A DNA stretch of 64,000 nucleotides from Viola odorata (lineage: Eukaryota > Streptophyta > Magnoliopsida > Malpighiales > Violaceae). The stretch spans positions 72,375,352 through 72,439,351 of the forward strand of contig OY829537.1 in assembly GCA_963691705.1 (NCBI GenBank), written 5' to 3'. The position numbers and the translations under genes were made by a program. Under the pieces are notes generated by a model, which saw only the letters and a list, made by a program, of their open reading frames with translations, ran no database searches and had not been told where the DNA came from. Of this stretch, positions 1 to 11,784 are shown piece after piece (positions within the stretch are counted from its first letter, which is position 1; every line of letters starts with the position of its first letter).

Positions 1-144
1 ATTCCTCAAGCTCCCGAAAGAATGCCAATTGATGAAACCAAGCACCGACTCCTCAATGCCATCCTGAGTACAAATCGTGCCATCCTAACAGAACTTCAAG
101 CTCTCACCACAGAAGTTTCCAGGCGCAATCTTCCCCTATCCTGA
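1..144 (+). pseudogene. C-terminus of Athila-type ORF3 (element C), cut by window edge
   Basis: Frame 1 is open from the first base to a TGA at 142-144 and gives 47 residues ending in a helical, Leu-rich stretch (ILSTNRAILTELQAL). The following DNA is the 3' UTR and LTR of a + strand Ty3/gypsy element, so this is the tail of the ORF lying between pol and the 3' LTR in Athila-like elements. A comparable Leu-rich tail ends the ORF3 of the neighbouring element E near 3,579. The remainder lies left of the window. Seen: reading frame and context. Inferred: ORF identity. Confidence 0.5.
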
Positions 145-1775
145 TCAAGACCCCGAACAATCTTACCCCTTGCCCCTGCGTGGGCAGTAAAACATTCTCT
201 ATACTTTTATATTTTGTTGAACTATGTCCTTTCTATTTTTTTGAACTACTGCTTTTTAATTTGTGCCCTTCTCGCATTGAGGACAATGCGAAGCCTAAGT
301 GTGGGGAGGGTTTTATCTGCTTTATTTGTTTACTTTGCTTGACTGCATTTTTAAAAAAAAAAATTCAAATTTTCATCTTTATATGCTGCCCAGTTTTGAA
401 AGCACCCCAATGATGGACACACACACTTGACTTGTGTACATAGAATAAAAATGCTGCCATATAGTCAAGGTCCCGATTATTTCATCTTCTGCCTGTTAAC
501 CCTTATGACTGCATCTAGGCTAAGATATGACTAGTCACAAGCACCCTATGAGCACTTGAGCTAAACACTTACAATTATTACTTGTGCGATTCAATGCTTA
601 ACTAGGCACAAGCTAGGTATGCATGATACCCCTAGGTATAGGCACAATTAGACATGGGAAAGCAACAATTAGATAAAGACTTTGCATCAATTTCTATTTT
701 TATTCTCTTTCACTTTTCTTTCTTTCTTTCATTCTCTTCTCCATCATCTTGCCCCCGAATTCCACCCTCGACTCCTCCTCCATGTTTCTTCTTTCTAAAC
801 CACTTGAACTAATCTTTCTTTGACCTTTTTTCCTTGGCAGGTGAGCAGTACCGAGGGGTTATCGAGGGCTAGACGATTAGTAAGGCCAAAGTGTGGGGAT
901 TCCCCCAAGAAGCAAGATTCGACGCCAAAAGCAGATCAAGGGCAAGATGAAAAGAATATTCAAAAAAAAAAAGAATCTTGTCCCATAAGCCACAAGTCAA
1001 AAAGGTTCGCCCCCTTTTCAAAAAAAAGAAAAGAAGAGAAAACAAAAGAAAAATATTTTTCTCAAAAGTAAAAAGAAAAAGGGGTAAAAAAGTGTGAAAA
1101 GAAAGAAAGAAATCTGCCAGCAGTCGCTCGAGGTCCCGACCCCGCATGAAGAAAGAAGCCTATCTAGCCCTCATCGTTGTGCCCTCGACGGTACTGACTC
1201 ACCACCCTCGATTCATTTCTTTTGGCAGGGAGCACTCCAGGTTTGAGATTGGTTTCATCCTCTTTTCTTCTCTTCCACTCCACCTTATCTCCTCTTTCTG
1301 CTACTTTTCTTCTTTATTTCCCTTTCCTTTCTTCCCCATCTTTTTCTTTATTCTTTCTTTTCTTTCTTTCTCTTCCTCCTCCCCCTCGATGCGAAAGTAT
1401 TTTGATTGTTTGATTGCCCATGCATGTGCTCTTTAACTCGGATTGATGTGCATACTCTATTCCGTGCTGCGTTACTTGCATTTCTTTGAGTATTAAACAC
1501 ATATACCTTGTTTGCGAGTGAGAGCGTAAACACATTCCAGTCAGGATTGCTCATATCAAGGCATAGTGCAGGAAAGTCTTTTCTTAAGGGTTGTTATCCT
1601 TCTGATCTAATGCAAGCGTTCATCTAGGCAGAGGTTGTTTCAATCGAGGTCCTGACTGCTGAAGTAGCATGCTTATTCTCCGTGTTATGGTCTTGTTGTG
1701 CTAGTTCTGTTTTGGGGGTTATTTTTAAATTTTGTGAATGCTCGAGGGCGAGCATTGGGCAGTGTGGGGATTATT
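145..1775 (+). other. 3' UTR of element C with three PPT-like GTGTGGGGA motifs
   Basis: This non-coding stretch carries the phrase GAGGACAATGCG then AAGTGTGGGGAGGG (about 280-309), typical of the sequence after the last ORF in Athila/Tat elements. The same AGTGTGGGGA core recurs at about 889-899 and at 1,761-1,770, the last directly before the LTR. Between them lie strongly strand-biased tracts: purine-rich 930-1,110 and pyrimidine-rich 1,255-1,390. The open frames here are low-complexity and not credible as genes. Confidence 0.6.
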
Positions 1776-3496
1776 TGATAGCGTGTATTTATGCATGATT
1801 TTGCTCCTATTATTCCATTGATTTAAGGCATGATTTTGCTAATATACCCTTGTTTTCATCACTATTGAAGATCTAGGCCTAGAAAGGGAGTTTATGCGAA
1901 AACACACATTTTAGGAGCATTTTTGTGCGAATTCGAGCTTTAAGACCAAAGTCGAGGTCCTGACACCAAGATAGCCTTCAAGGTCCCCACAAGGATTCTC
2001 AATTCGAGACCCCGAAGGGTAAAGAATGACATTTCCACGTGTCCTCTTGCTGAAGCTTCCACGTGTCCCCTCCGACACTTTTCAAAGAGTTCTGCACAAG
2101 TCCCAGAGTTTATCTCCATCTCTCCAAGTCATCTCTTGAGCCTGTCAAAGCCTGCTCCCGATCTGCCAAAGTTGGGCAAATCAGACTTCTGCCACCAGCT
2201 TTGTGCTTTTCTATTTTTTTTGCTTTAAGGAGCATGTTTGCTTTTTGTAAGGCTTTCCTTAAATGGATTTTGTCCCCTAGTTGGGCTGGAGGATATTTTG
2301 TGCTTGTAATTTCTAGGTTAAATAGAACTTCTAGGATAGAAAAGAGGGGGGTGTATTAGAATTAATCTACATATTCTAGACTTCTCCCTAGTTTTATCTC
2401 TCTAGTTCTTGTTAGCATTCTTCTCCTTAGCTGCTGGGCTTGAAGCATTTTTGTAGCAAATCGGAGCATTGCTCCGACCTTTAGTAATCAAGTTTTCTTC
2501 CCTTAAACCTATTTCTTTACTTATTATGTTCTTTATATTTATGATTTATTTCTCTTCAAGCATGAGTAGCTAAATCCTTAATTCTTAGCAAAGGTAATTC
2601 AAGGGTTGCAAGGGTAGATTCGAGACCTAAACGTGCTTAATATACTGTTGCTGCCATATTCAATTGCTTATCATTTTAATTATATTTTCACTTGGGATAA
2701 TTAGAGGCTTGATCAACTGATAATTTTCTTGTGTGATTTTTATCGTCCATGTGATGGGAAGGTGTCGGGAACTTGCATGGTACAAGTAGGCACCTAGTCT
2801 AGGAGTCATCGTGTCGAAATGGTCTCGCCTAGCTAGGGTGAGTAGTTGATTAGAGCGGGGTCACGAGCCTGACAAACTGAGGGACCTTCAGCTGTAGATG
2901 TGTCTTTTCTTATCTTCATGGGCAGCCTGAGTATTGCCCACCCACATTCGTGCCTAGAGGGATGGCGGGCTGTTAAGACTACCTCATATGTGGAAATGGG
3001 GGGTAGTTTCTCTTAAGAGGAAAGTAGGGGATATCCGAGGAATCCGGTCCCTATGTCACATCTATGTCACTTGGATAGAATATCTTTGCGCCGATGACGA
3101 TCGAGCCCCCGAATGAAATCCAAGAATACCCTTTGCTAAGATCTTTCTCTCTATTTGACTTATTGTGTTTACTTGTCTCTCTGCTTTATTGTTCTAACCT
3201 TGGTCATTGAATTGCCATCTTTTACCTTTCGGGACCCCGATTCAAATTTCACTATCGAGGCCCCGATTATTGCTTTCATAGTTAGAATTGTTAGCTCCAA
3301 ATCTCTCTTGGCTAACTTGATTAGTCAACTAAAACCCCCCTTTGTTTGTTACATTTCTGTGCTTTTGTTCTGTGTTTTAATTCAAGACCTTGAATCAGTC
3401 TCTCCCAATCCCTGTGTTCGACCCTGACTACCAATGTACACATATCAATTGTGCACATATATTAAGGCATTATAAATTGTATTTGAGTGACGATCA
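1776..3496 (+). repeat. 3' LTR of Athila-like element C
   Basis: It starts TGATAGCG right after the purine motif at 1,761-1,770 and ends near TGACGATCA at 3,496. It holds the internal landmarks shared by the other Athila-type LTRs here: a GCATGAG block (about 2,562), 'AAGGGTTGCAA', a TCTCTTAAGAG block near 3,010, and a 'CCCTGTGTTCGACC' block near the right end. The LTR at 34,111-35,428 is clearly homologous through its central 600 bp. No second C LTR is visible, so neither its TSD nor LTR divergence can be measured. Confidence 0.65.
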
Positions 3497-3578
3497 ATCG
3501 TTCAAAGTGCAACAAAAAATTAAAAGTTCAAATAACCAGCCCGAAGGCAAAGAGAGATTGTTTGAGAGGGACGGGGAA

Positions 3579-5699
3579 TCAGGGGCTGGCCGGAGGCCGG
3601 AGCCTGGAATCAAGCTCTTCCGGGAGGTTCTGGACCAAGACAATCAGGGTGCGGAGCAGTACATTTATCTCGGACAGATTGAAGGGTGGCGGTACGACAT
3701 CAGATGGTACACCAGCTGCTGGGTCTGGACGCTAGGCAGTAGGCGTAGGCGCAGAGGGAACAATAGTACCGTCAGCTGTAAGGTCTGGCCACTCAAAATG
3801 TCCGCCATTGGCGAGGCTGAAAACACGATCCTCGGGTGGGGTGCAACCTGTGCTGAAATGCAAAACTCTACCATCCAAACGAAAATATCCCATACCATCA
3901 AGGGTACGAATGTTAAGTAATTTAAATGAAACAGGAGAGTAGATATTACAGCTATTAACGTCTAGCCCACGGTGCTGGACAACAAGTCTAGTAATTAAGG
4001 AACCTAGGACTGGATTTCTAGAAGTGGTGATTATAGCATTCAATTCAGTGGCTATCCAATATCCTAAGTTAACCTTAAAACCATTATGCATGCACTAAAG
4101 AAAGAAAAGCTCTTGCACAGATAGTTGGCCCCAGGAGTTGACTTTCCCTGTGGAAGTATAGGCTACTGCAAATGGCTAGGTCTAGCAGTTGGTGATCTTT
4201 TGATTTACGGGAGTTGTACCTGGCAGCGGGGTCACCAGTCAACTCCCTGAAAGCCGAGTCCACATTAAAGGACTCGGGATAGGCGGCGTAGGCTCCAAGG
4301 TACCAAGGGGCGCCTAGGTCAGACTCTTGGGTAAACCCTAACATAACATTCAACTAGTCCAATGAGAGGTGTGACCACTCGTTAACAAGCCTAAAATTCA
4401 CTACTCTATCAGCCCCAAGGTTCAAACTACCTTTTCCTTTTTCCTTAAGCCTGTGTTCTTAATCAGTTCACGTACCCTAGTGCCCACGCCCAACCGATCA
4501 AGCAAGTCATAATCAAGCAAAGCATAAGGTACCAAACACTTACCATGTAAAGCAAGTAATTTATGATGGCTGGGGTTATCAGGAAAGTCAAGCCAACCAC
4601 TCAAACGGTTAAGATCAAGTGTTACCTAGGCCAAGGGCACGACTGTGCCTAATTTTCCTTGGGCTGAATGGGTTGTAGGGGTGGCAACAGGCGTCTTGCC
4701 CTTGCTGCTCGTGTCGCGCGAGGCCTTGCGAGGCCCCAGCGTCGCATCCAATCGGGTTGGGGCTTTACGCTTCCTGGGCACCCGAGGGGTCTCCTGCTCC
4801 ACATCCTCCAAGTCTCTTAGCTCCATAACGGCTTCATCCCCCTGCTCCGATGCTTCCGCTAGTCCAACATCAGCAGGCTGGGGTTCCTCCGCGGGTTCAT
4901 CCTCCGCGTCACTCTCGAAACCCTCAAGTGGGACCCACAAGGGGACCTTCTTTGGCTTTCTCTGGGTCTCGATGTAGTTGACCGGTTCAATTAGATGACC
5001 CTTGGAGGTGATGCCTCAGCTCATGGACAAGTCGGTGGCGGATGGAGTTTCTCCCATGATCTGGATCTCGGGATCCGTGACCTTCTAGGGTTTGCTCTGG
5101 GCATGAGGGACAACAGGCTCGTCCTCCTCCTCAACCTCATCTGAGCTACTCTCCTCTCCAGAATCGGTCGAGTCATCCTCTTTTGGAGTTGCGGCGTTAA
5201 CGGTCACCGCGCTGGTGGCGCTCAGCGGCACAGGGCTAGAGGCGGATGACGGAGTAGTGGTCGGAGGTGTGCTCTACTCTGATTCGCTGGACTCGGTCTC
5301 AGAACCGGTCTCGTACACGCCGGAGGAGCTCTCTTCCTCCTCGTCAGTAGTAGCTGCTAGTGGGGCGACCGGTGGTGGGGCGGTGGTCTTAGGTTTGGGG
5401 GTTGATGGTGGAGGGGATATGGGTTTCACTGATTTTGGGGTCGTTTTGGGTTGGGTTGTGGTCGTTGTCGAAGCGACAACTAGAGTAGTAGCAGTGGCCG
5501 GAGTCGGCGTCTGCGATTGTTGCTAGGCGGGGGTGGGTGTTTTCTGGGTTTAGTTGATGTGGTCGGGGTGTTTTTTTAGAGGAGCTGGTGGGTTCGGGGT
5601 AGGCGTATTGGCAGCTGGCTTGGAGGTGGTTGAGGTGGCGACGGAGCGCCGGGTGGTGGGTGAGTCGGTTCTGGTGGCGGGGGTCTTAGCACGGGCCAT
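3579..5699 (-). pseudogene. Athila ORF3 / env-position protein of element E
   Basis: It starts at MARAKTPATR (ATG at 5,699-5,697), because the open frame upstream to 5,840 is spacer. A Thr/Ser/Pro-rich N-terminus is followed by acidic Glu/Asp tracts (about 5,330-4,850), a basic KRK segment, then a folded-looking region with blocks SGWLDFPDNPS, LALHGKCLVPY, GYWIATELNAI and SLITRLV, ending ENLPEELD-like at 3,579. This layout resembles the extra ORF found after pol in Athila elements, often called env-like; function unproven. Stops near 5,550, 5,525, 5,275, 5,085, 4,626 and 4,422 plus frame changes make it non-functional. No clear signal peptide or membrane segment is visible, so the envelope label is only positional. 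Confidence 0.55.
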
Positions 5700-6204
5700 G
5701 GAAGTTTTTGGAAGATTTGACAGAAAGAAATATTTAAGCTTTTTGGGAAGAAGGTGAAGTGAAGGAAAGAGAGTGTGATATGTGTTTAAAAAGGAAAAAG
5801 GAATAAACGTGCGTGGCTTTCTAGTTCCCAAAGTGACCATTTTCTTCTTTTATTGTTGATTAGCCCACCAAATCCTAACTGTAAAGGAAAGGAAATAAAT
5901 CAAGTCCTTTTCAAATTAGAATTTAAAGTTCAAATCAGCAAAGGAATAGAAAAAGGCAAGAATTAAATCAACTCCCTAATAAAAGGGAATTTGAAAGAAT
6001 CTTGGAGAGAAAATTGGGATTTAGGAGTAAATGGGAAAAATTAAAAGGAAAGAAGAATCAAGAAAAATAAAAGGAAATAATTTACAAGATAAATAGGAAA
6101 ATAATCCAATTAAAAAGAGAAATAATATATTTGTACAGAAATTAAAATTAAAGAAAATTATGTTCAGAAAGGGAAAGAAAATAGAAACAAAGAGGGAAGG
6201 GACA

Positions 6205-6222
6205 CGTGGGTTGCCTCCCACG
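6205..6222 (-). promoter_or_regulatory. Conserved pol-ORF3 spacer hairpin of element E
   Basis: On the - strand the sequence CGTGGG-AGGCAA-CCCACG forms a perfect 6-bp stem with a 6-nt loop, about 45 bases after the integrase stop at 6,267 and 500 bases before ORF3. The phrase GGGAGGCAACCC in this position is, to my knowledge, a recurring feature of plant Athila elements. A role in splicing, packaging or translation of ORF3 is inference. Confidence 0.5.
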
Positions 6223-6266
6223 AAGCGCCTAGATTAACATCTAGGCCTAGACGCACGAAACATGGA

Positions 6267-7630
6267 TCAGTTCTGGTCTGGTGGGGCAACCACCGTGATT
6301 TCTTCAGTTGTAAATGGTTTGAAACCTTCATAGAAGGGCTTCAACCGATGTCCGTTGACCTTGAAGATAACCCCTGTGTCTAAACTTTGGATTTCAATGG
6401 GGTCATAGTCATAAATGTTCTTGATCATGTACGGGCCCGTCCATTTTGATTTCAACTTACCTGCAAATAATCTGAGATGAGAATTGTGTAATAAAACTTT
6501 CTGACCTATCTCGAAATTTTTGGTAAGGATCAACTTATCATGGTATGCCTTCATCTTGCCCTTGTAGATCAGGGCATTCTCGTAGGCATCATCGCGGAGT
6601 TCCTCCAACTCTTGAATCTGGAGACGTCTTTGTTTCCCAACTTCATCGATGTCCATGTTAACCTTTTAGATTGCCCAAAAGGCTTTATGTTCTATCTCGA
6701 CTGGGAGGTGACAGGGCTTGCCATAGACGAGACGGTAAGGTGTCATGTCGATGGGAGTCTTGAAGGCAGTGCAGTAGGCCCATAAGGCATCATCCAACTT
6801 CAAGCTCCAGTTCTTACAGGATCGATTAACTATCTTCTCTATGATGGACTTGATCTCTCTATTGGACACCTCGGCCTGACCGTTTGTTTGCGGGTGGTAA
6901 GCTGTAGACATGCGGTGTGTAACACTATATTGCCCTAGCAGCTTAGTAACTACGCAATTGCAAAAGTGTGTGCCTCTGTCATTGATGAGGGCTCGTGGCG
7001 TCCCAAACCTGTTAAAGATATTAGTTCGTAGAAAGGCTGCAACAACTTTTGAATCGTTAGTTCTGGTCGCCTTGGCCTCGACCCATTTGGAAACATAATC
7101 GACGACAAGAAGGATATAGAGATATTACCAAATGAGTTGGGGAAGGGACCTATGAAATCGATGCCCCAGATATCAAAGATCTCACAGGCAATGATGCCTG
7201 TGAGGGGCATCTGATTCTTAGCTCCAATGTTACCTGTAGCCTGGCAGCGAGGGCAAGCAGCACAAAATATGTAACTGTCCTTGAAAAGAGATGGCTAGTA
7301 AAGAGCCGCTTCCAGGACCTTCAATGTTGTTTTCTTGGCCCTGAAGTGTCCTCCTTCAGTAGAGGAGTGACAGAAGTTGAGGATGGAGGGGACTTCATCT
7401 AAGGTCACACAACGTCGAATGATTTGGTCGGAACAGTGCTTCCAAAGGCAGGGGTTGTCCCAAACGAAATATTTAGCTTGCCTCCTGATTCGGTTCCTCT
7501 CAGACTCTGTGGAATCAGCAGGGAAAGCACTTGTGGCATAAAAGTTTGCGATGTCAGAAAACCAGGGGTATTGAACTGTATGGGCAAGACAAACCTGTTC
7601 ATCCGGAAAGGCATCACGAATGGGTTCCAT
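6267..7630 (-). pseudogene. Integrase of element E
   Basis: Integrase joins retrotransposon cDNA to chromosomal DNA. Visible in order: part of the N-terminal zinc-binding region (CHSSTEGGHF, about 7,360) with the CC pair near 7,250 (CAACPRC after a stop); the core start WGIDFIGPFP (7,170) with the first catalytic Asp; the glutamate-bearing [17 protein letters not shown] (about 6,900); and the C-terminal block ending VNGHRLKPF (6,330). A frameshift lies between 7,210 and 6,911 and in-frame stops occur at about 7,295 and 6,666. All reading fragments match Athila integrase order, so identity is firm and activity is ruled out. Confidence 0.85.
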
Positions 7631-7719
7631 GGAATTTTCCTCTTGATGTGGGAGTCAGCTTAGATGGTCAGCCACAGAATTCTCAGTCCCCTTCTTGTCT
7701 TTTATCTCCATATTGAATT

Positions 7720-8239
7720 CTTGGAGTAAAAGGATCCATCTGATCAAGCTTGGTTAGTGCTGCATGATCAGAGAAAATAGTCACTTTAGTGCATAAAAGA
7801 CGTTGACGAAACTTGTCCAAAGCAAAGACAACGGCAAGAAGTTTTTTCCGGTTGTAGTGTAGTTTCGTTGGGCTGCGGCTATGAGCTTCAAGGCGTAGTA
7901 GATGACATAGAATTCTCTATCCTTCTTCTAGCCTAGTACTGCTCCCAGGGAGTTGTTGCTAGCATCACACATGATTTTGAATGGTAGCGTCCAGTCAGGG
8001 GCACGAATGATTGGGGCAGAAATGACTTTTTCCTTGAGGGTGTCAAACGAGGCCTTGCAGCTCACATCAAACAAGAAGTCGACGTCTTTCTGTAGCAGCT
8101 GGCACATGGGCTGGGTAATCTTGGAGAAATCCTTAATGAACCGCCTGTAGAAACCTGCATGCCCAAGAAAAGAACGAACTTCGCGAACACAAGTTGGATA
8201 GGGAAGAGATTCGATTACCTCGATCTTGGCCTTGTCCAC
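7720..8239 (-). pseudogene. RT connection and RNase H region of element E
   Basis: The conserved phrase VREVRSFLGHAGFYRRFIKDFSKI is split by none of the stops and marks the RT thumb/connection. It is followed by the RNase H start with IMCDASNNSLGAVLG. A TAG at 7,930-7,928 stands where the family normally has Gln (GAVLGQ). After it the frame continues with a FYVIYYALK-like block and ends near 7,720. It removes the RNA strand of the hybrid during reverse transcription in active relatives. Inactive here. Confidence 0.8.
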
Positions 8240-8251
8240 TTCGATCCCTTT

Positions 8252-8940
8252 TCAGGAAACGATGTGTCCTAAGATAAGACCTTGGTCCACCATGAAGTGG
8301 CACTTCTCGAAGTTAAGCACAAGGTTAATCTCAATGCATCGTTGTAAAACTTTACGCAAATTAGACAAACATTCAATAAACGAATTGCCATAGACGGTGA
8401 AGTCATCTATAAATACCTCTATACCTTTTTCAACAAACTCTGAGAATATACTCATCATACAGCGCTGAAAGGTGGCAGGGGCATTATAGAGACCAAACGG
8501 CATCCGTCTATAGGCAAAAGTGCTAAAGGGACAAGTGAAGGTTGTCTTGTCTTGATCATCTAGGTCTACCGGGATTTGGTGAAAACTGGAGTATCCGTCA
8601 AGACAGCAGTAGTCTGTCTTGCCCGCAAGGCGCTCCAATATCTGGTCTATGAATGGCAAGGGGAAGTGGTCCTTCCTCGTGGCTGCGTTCAGTCGACGGT
8701 AATCAATGCATACACGTCATCCATTCTGTATACGGGTAGGGACAGGTTGACCCTCTTGCCCTGTGGTGATGGTGATGGTGATGCCTATTTTCTTCGGCAC
8801 GACCTGGACGGGACTGACCCAAGTACTGTCCGAGATTGGGTATATGACGCCGACGTCCAGTAACTTAAGTATCTCCTTTTTCACAACCTCCATCATAGGA
8901 GGGTTCAAGCGGCGTTATGGATGTCGTACTGACTTGCTGG
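8252..8940 (-). pseudogene. Reverse transcriptase of element E
   Basis: Motifs are in order: NPPMMEVVKKEILKLLDVG (8,908), WVSPVQVVPKK, CIDYRRLN after a stop, FIDQILERLAG, the catalytic block with YSSFHQIPVD, FAYRRMPFGL and the active-site VFIDDF (8,425). FIDD instead of YxDD is usual for Athila/Tat. It is in the same frame as protease and RNase H. Stops at 8,717 (W or R position) and 8,252 (IVS-stop-KG, where R or S is usual) and one at about 8,910 disable it. Confidence 0.88.
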
Positions 8941-9016
8941 TATCCTCTAAGTGGATACGATGAGTGCATAGGGCAGGTGATAGTCCTTTAATGTCAGCAA
9001 TGGTCCAACCACTGGC

Positions 9017-10099
9017 TCATTTAAATTCCTTGAGGAGGGAGACGAGTTGCGGTTCTTCCTCAGTGTCAAGTTTGCTTGAAATAATAACAGGGAGTGACTC
9101 GTTATCGCCAAGGTAGGCATACTTGAGGTGCAAGGGCAAGACCTTCAAATCCATCTTGGGTGCCTGCACAACCGAAGGGGAAAGTTTAGTGTGTTCAACA
9201 GGGAGAGGTGAAATAACGGGATTAGAAGGGATAAGGGGTTGCTCTTCCAAGGCAGCAACGACTTTGTGCAACTCGGGTGGAGTCACGAGTTTAGAGTCCA
9301 AACTATCCAGGACTGCTGGTGTGATTCCTCTATCTAGGGCAAGCTGCAGAGGATCAAAAGAGTATAAATTAGAAATTTCTTCAACGTTAGGATCAATGAT
9401 ATCAATGAAATTTACGCTGGAAAATTCAGAAGGGTAGCGAATAGCATCAAGCATGTTAATTTTTATGGTCTCTCCATTGAATTCAAGAGTGATAGAGGCG
9501 TCATACACATCTATCTTGGCCCTAGCAGTCCGAAGAAACGGCATGCCCAAGAGCATGTCCAAGGGTTTGGTGGACTTCTCATCTTCCATGCTAATCACAT
9601 AAAAGTTGGCTGGGTATAAAAATTCTCCAACCTGCACTAAAACATCTTCGATGATACCCTCGGGATATATAACAGATCGGTCGGCCAACTGGATGACAAC
9701 CCGTGTTAGTTTAAGTGGGCCTAGGCCTAGACTGTGATATATCGTCAAGGGCATTACGTTGATACCTGCACCAAGATCACGCATGGCTTTGCCAACGTCA
9801 GTGTTTCCAATCTTACAAGGGATGATGAACATCCCCTGATCCTTACACTTTGGTGGGAGTTTCCTTTGAATGACGGCTGAAACATTAACACCCACGCTAA
9901 TTTTATTCACTCCTGTCATTTTGCATTTGTTAGTGCATAGAGATTTTAAGAATTTGGCATATCGGGGAACATTTTTAATAGCTTGCAGAAGGGGGATGTT
10001 AACTTGTACCTTGTTGAACATGTCAAAAATTTCCCGGTCCTCTTTATCTTTTTTTTTTTTAACTAACCTTTGAGGGAACGGAGGTTCAAGCACTTTCAT
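9017..10099 (-). pseudogene. Aspartic protease region of element E gag-pol
   Basis: A 360-residue open stretch in the gag-pol frame. The retropepsin core is at about residues 120-230, with catalytic DLGAGINVMP (DLG in place of DTG, common in Athila/Tat), then ADRSVIYPEG, VGEFLYPANF and the flap-following MLLGMPFLRTARA block. The C-terminal third is a linker to RT. It cleaves the Gag-Pol polyprotein in active relatives. The upstream stop at 10,141-10,139 and downstream stop at 9,019-9,017 are nonsense codons inside the same frame, not true ends. Confidence 0.85.
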
Positions 10100-10138
10100 G
10101 ATGAACTCTTCACTGAATTCTGGGTTTTCCTCAACTTT

Positions 10139-11704
10139 TCATGGGGAGCCGTGTCGTCTAGCGTGATGGACGGGTTTCTCTTTTTCCATGTCTGCTTTTG
10201 CTTCTTTTGGATCGAGTACAAGTTCAGGGAGTTCAGCGTCTAGGGCAAGCTGCTCGCGGGATGGTATTTTTGTGCCGTTGCATAGAGTCATGGCGTACGC
10301 CCCATGCTTGGGGTTAGCGTCTGGTTGGGAAGGCAGTCGTCCTCCATTCCTGTACTCTTTCATTTCTACAGCCATAGCACTCATCTGTTTTTGCAATTCA
10401 AGGACAACATTAGTAAGATTTGTTACCTCGGTAACTAAAGGTGCAGGAGTGGTTAAGCCTTGTGGTGTCTGGTGTTGATACTGCTGGTTATTGGGGTAGT
10501 TCGGCCGAGGTCTGAAATTATGTAAGTCGAACGGTGGTTGCTGCTGATTCTGAAGAGGGTGTTGTGGTTGCGATTGGCTAGGCCCAAGCGTTTGAGGAAT
10601 ATTGCCATAACTGAGGTTCGGATGACACCAACCTTTGCTGTAGTTCTACGTATATGGCTCAAATTTCTTCGGAGCTCCATTGTAGTTCCCAACTGCATTA
10701 ACCTGGATCTCATCCGGAATGTAAGGACACGCATCGGTTGGATGATTGGTAAAATTGTAGATCTCGCATGACTTGATCCTCACGGGCTGTCCGTTGGCAA
10801 GGTTCTGAATCATCCCCGTGATGGTGGTGAGTTGATTTTGCATGGCTACCGAGCGCACCTCCTGGACTATAGTCCTCTCTATAGTGACAGTATTTTTAGC
10901 CATAAGTTCCAAGATGTTCTTCGCATTGGATGGGGTAAGAGCAACTAAGGACCCATTACAAGCTGAGTCCACTAGGGCTTTGTCTTGCCCTCGCAGTCCT
11001 TTATGGAAATACTGAAGGAGTGCGTGGTCTTGTAAATTATGAGAGGGACAGAGGGCTTGCATTTTCTTGAAACGTTTAGTATTTCCCTATGTTCTCGTTT
11101 TCTTTCTGCATAATGGACACCAATTATTTTCGGGTCACATTGGCTATAGAGTTGGGGTAGTACTTATCTGTAAAGGCCTTGAACATATCGACCCAACTGG
11201 TGATAGATCGAGGGGGAAGGTCGTAAAACCAACTTCGGGCGTCATTCTCGAGTGACCACATAAATGCTTTCAGCTTGGCGTAGTTGATATCGACGTTGGC
11301 CGACTTCATGGCCTCGTAGATGGAGTGAAGCTGATGGAGGTGTCGGATTGCACTCTCCTTGGGGATGCCATGGAATTTAGGCAAATGGTGGAGGACAGCA
11401 AATTTAATTACCTAGTCATTTGCAACTTCTGGCCATGCAATACAACTGGTGTTTTTCTCAGTGGTGGCATTCAGATCTTCTATGGTCTGGTTGTTCACGA
11501 CTTCTGGTCCGTCTGCCATGTTGGGATTGTCAGCGTCTAGGTCTAGATGTTCAGGGTTTTCTATCTCAGGGGGTTTTGAATTGGGTCGATGTGATTTTCT
11601 TCCGTGTTGGCGGCAGATAGTCTAGCTAGTCTCTTGGCTATTCTCTCTGTCCTGCGGATTTTAGGATCAATTGGCAAGGGGTTCGGATTAGATGACCTGG
11701 TCAT
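10139..11704 (-). pseudogene. Gag of element E
   Basis: I choose the ATG at 11,704 (MTRSSNPNPLPIDPK), since the upstream reading lies in the LTR-derived leader. The capsid-like block (LHQLHSIYEAMKSANV, LPPRSITSWVDMFKAF) is at 11,340-11,160, and a second half at 11,062-10,650. The nucleocapsid knuckle reads CEIYNFTNHPTDACP: the second zinc Cys is Tyr, so the CCHC is broken. A Gln/Pro-rich tail follows after a TAG at 10,648-10,646. Two frameshifts lie upstream of 11,062. Confidence 0.8.
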
Positions 11705-11784
11705 ATAAAACAAAGAAAGAATCAGTACGCCCAAGTCCTCGGCAACATGAAGTAGAAGAAGGACGCGTCTAAGGCGAGACACTT

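Noticed and set aside
820..1436. Several + and - open frames of 60-96 codons
   Set aside because: Low-complexity Lys-rich or Phe/Ser-rich translations of purine and pyrimidine tracts in the 3' UTR of element C.
3390..3920. 176-codon + strand open frame
   Set aside because: It crosses the LTR C boundary and then runs antisense to ORF3 of element E, which has the better-supported reading.
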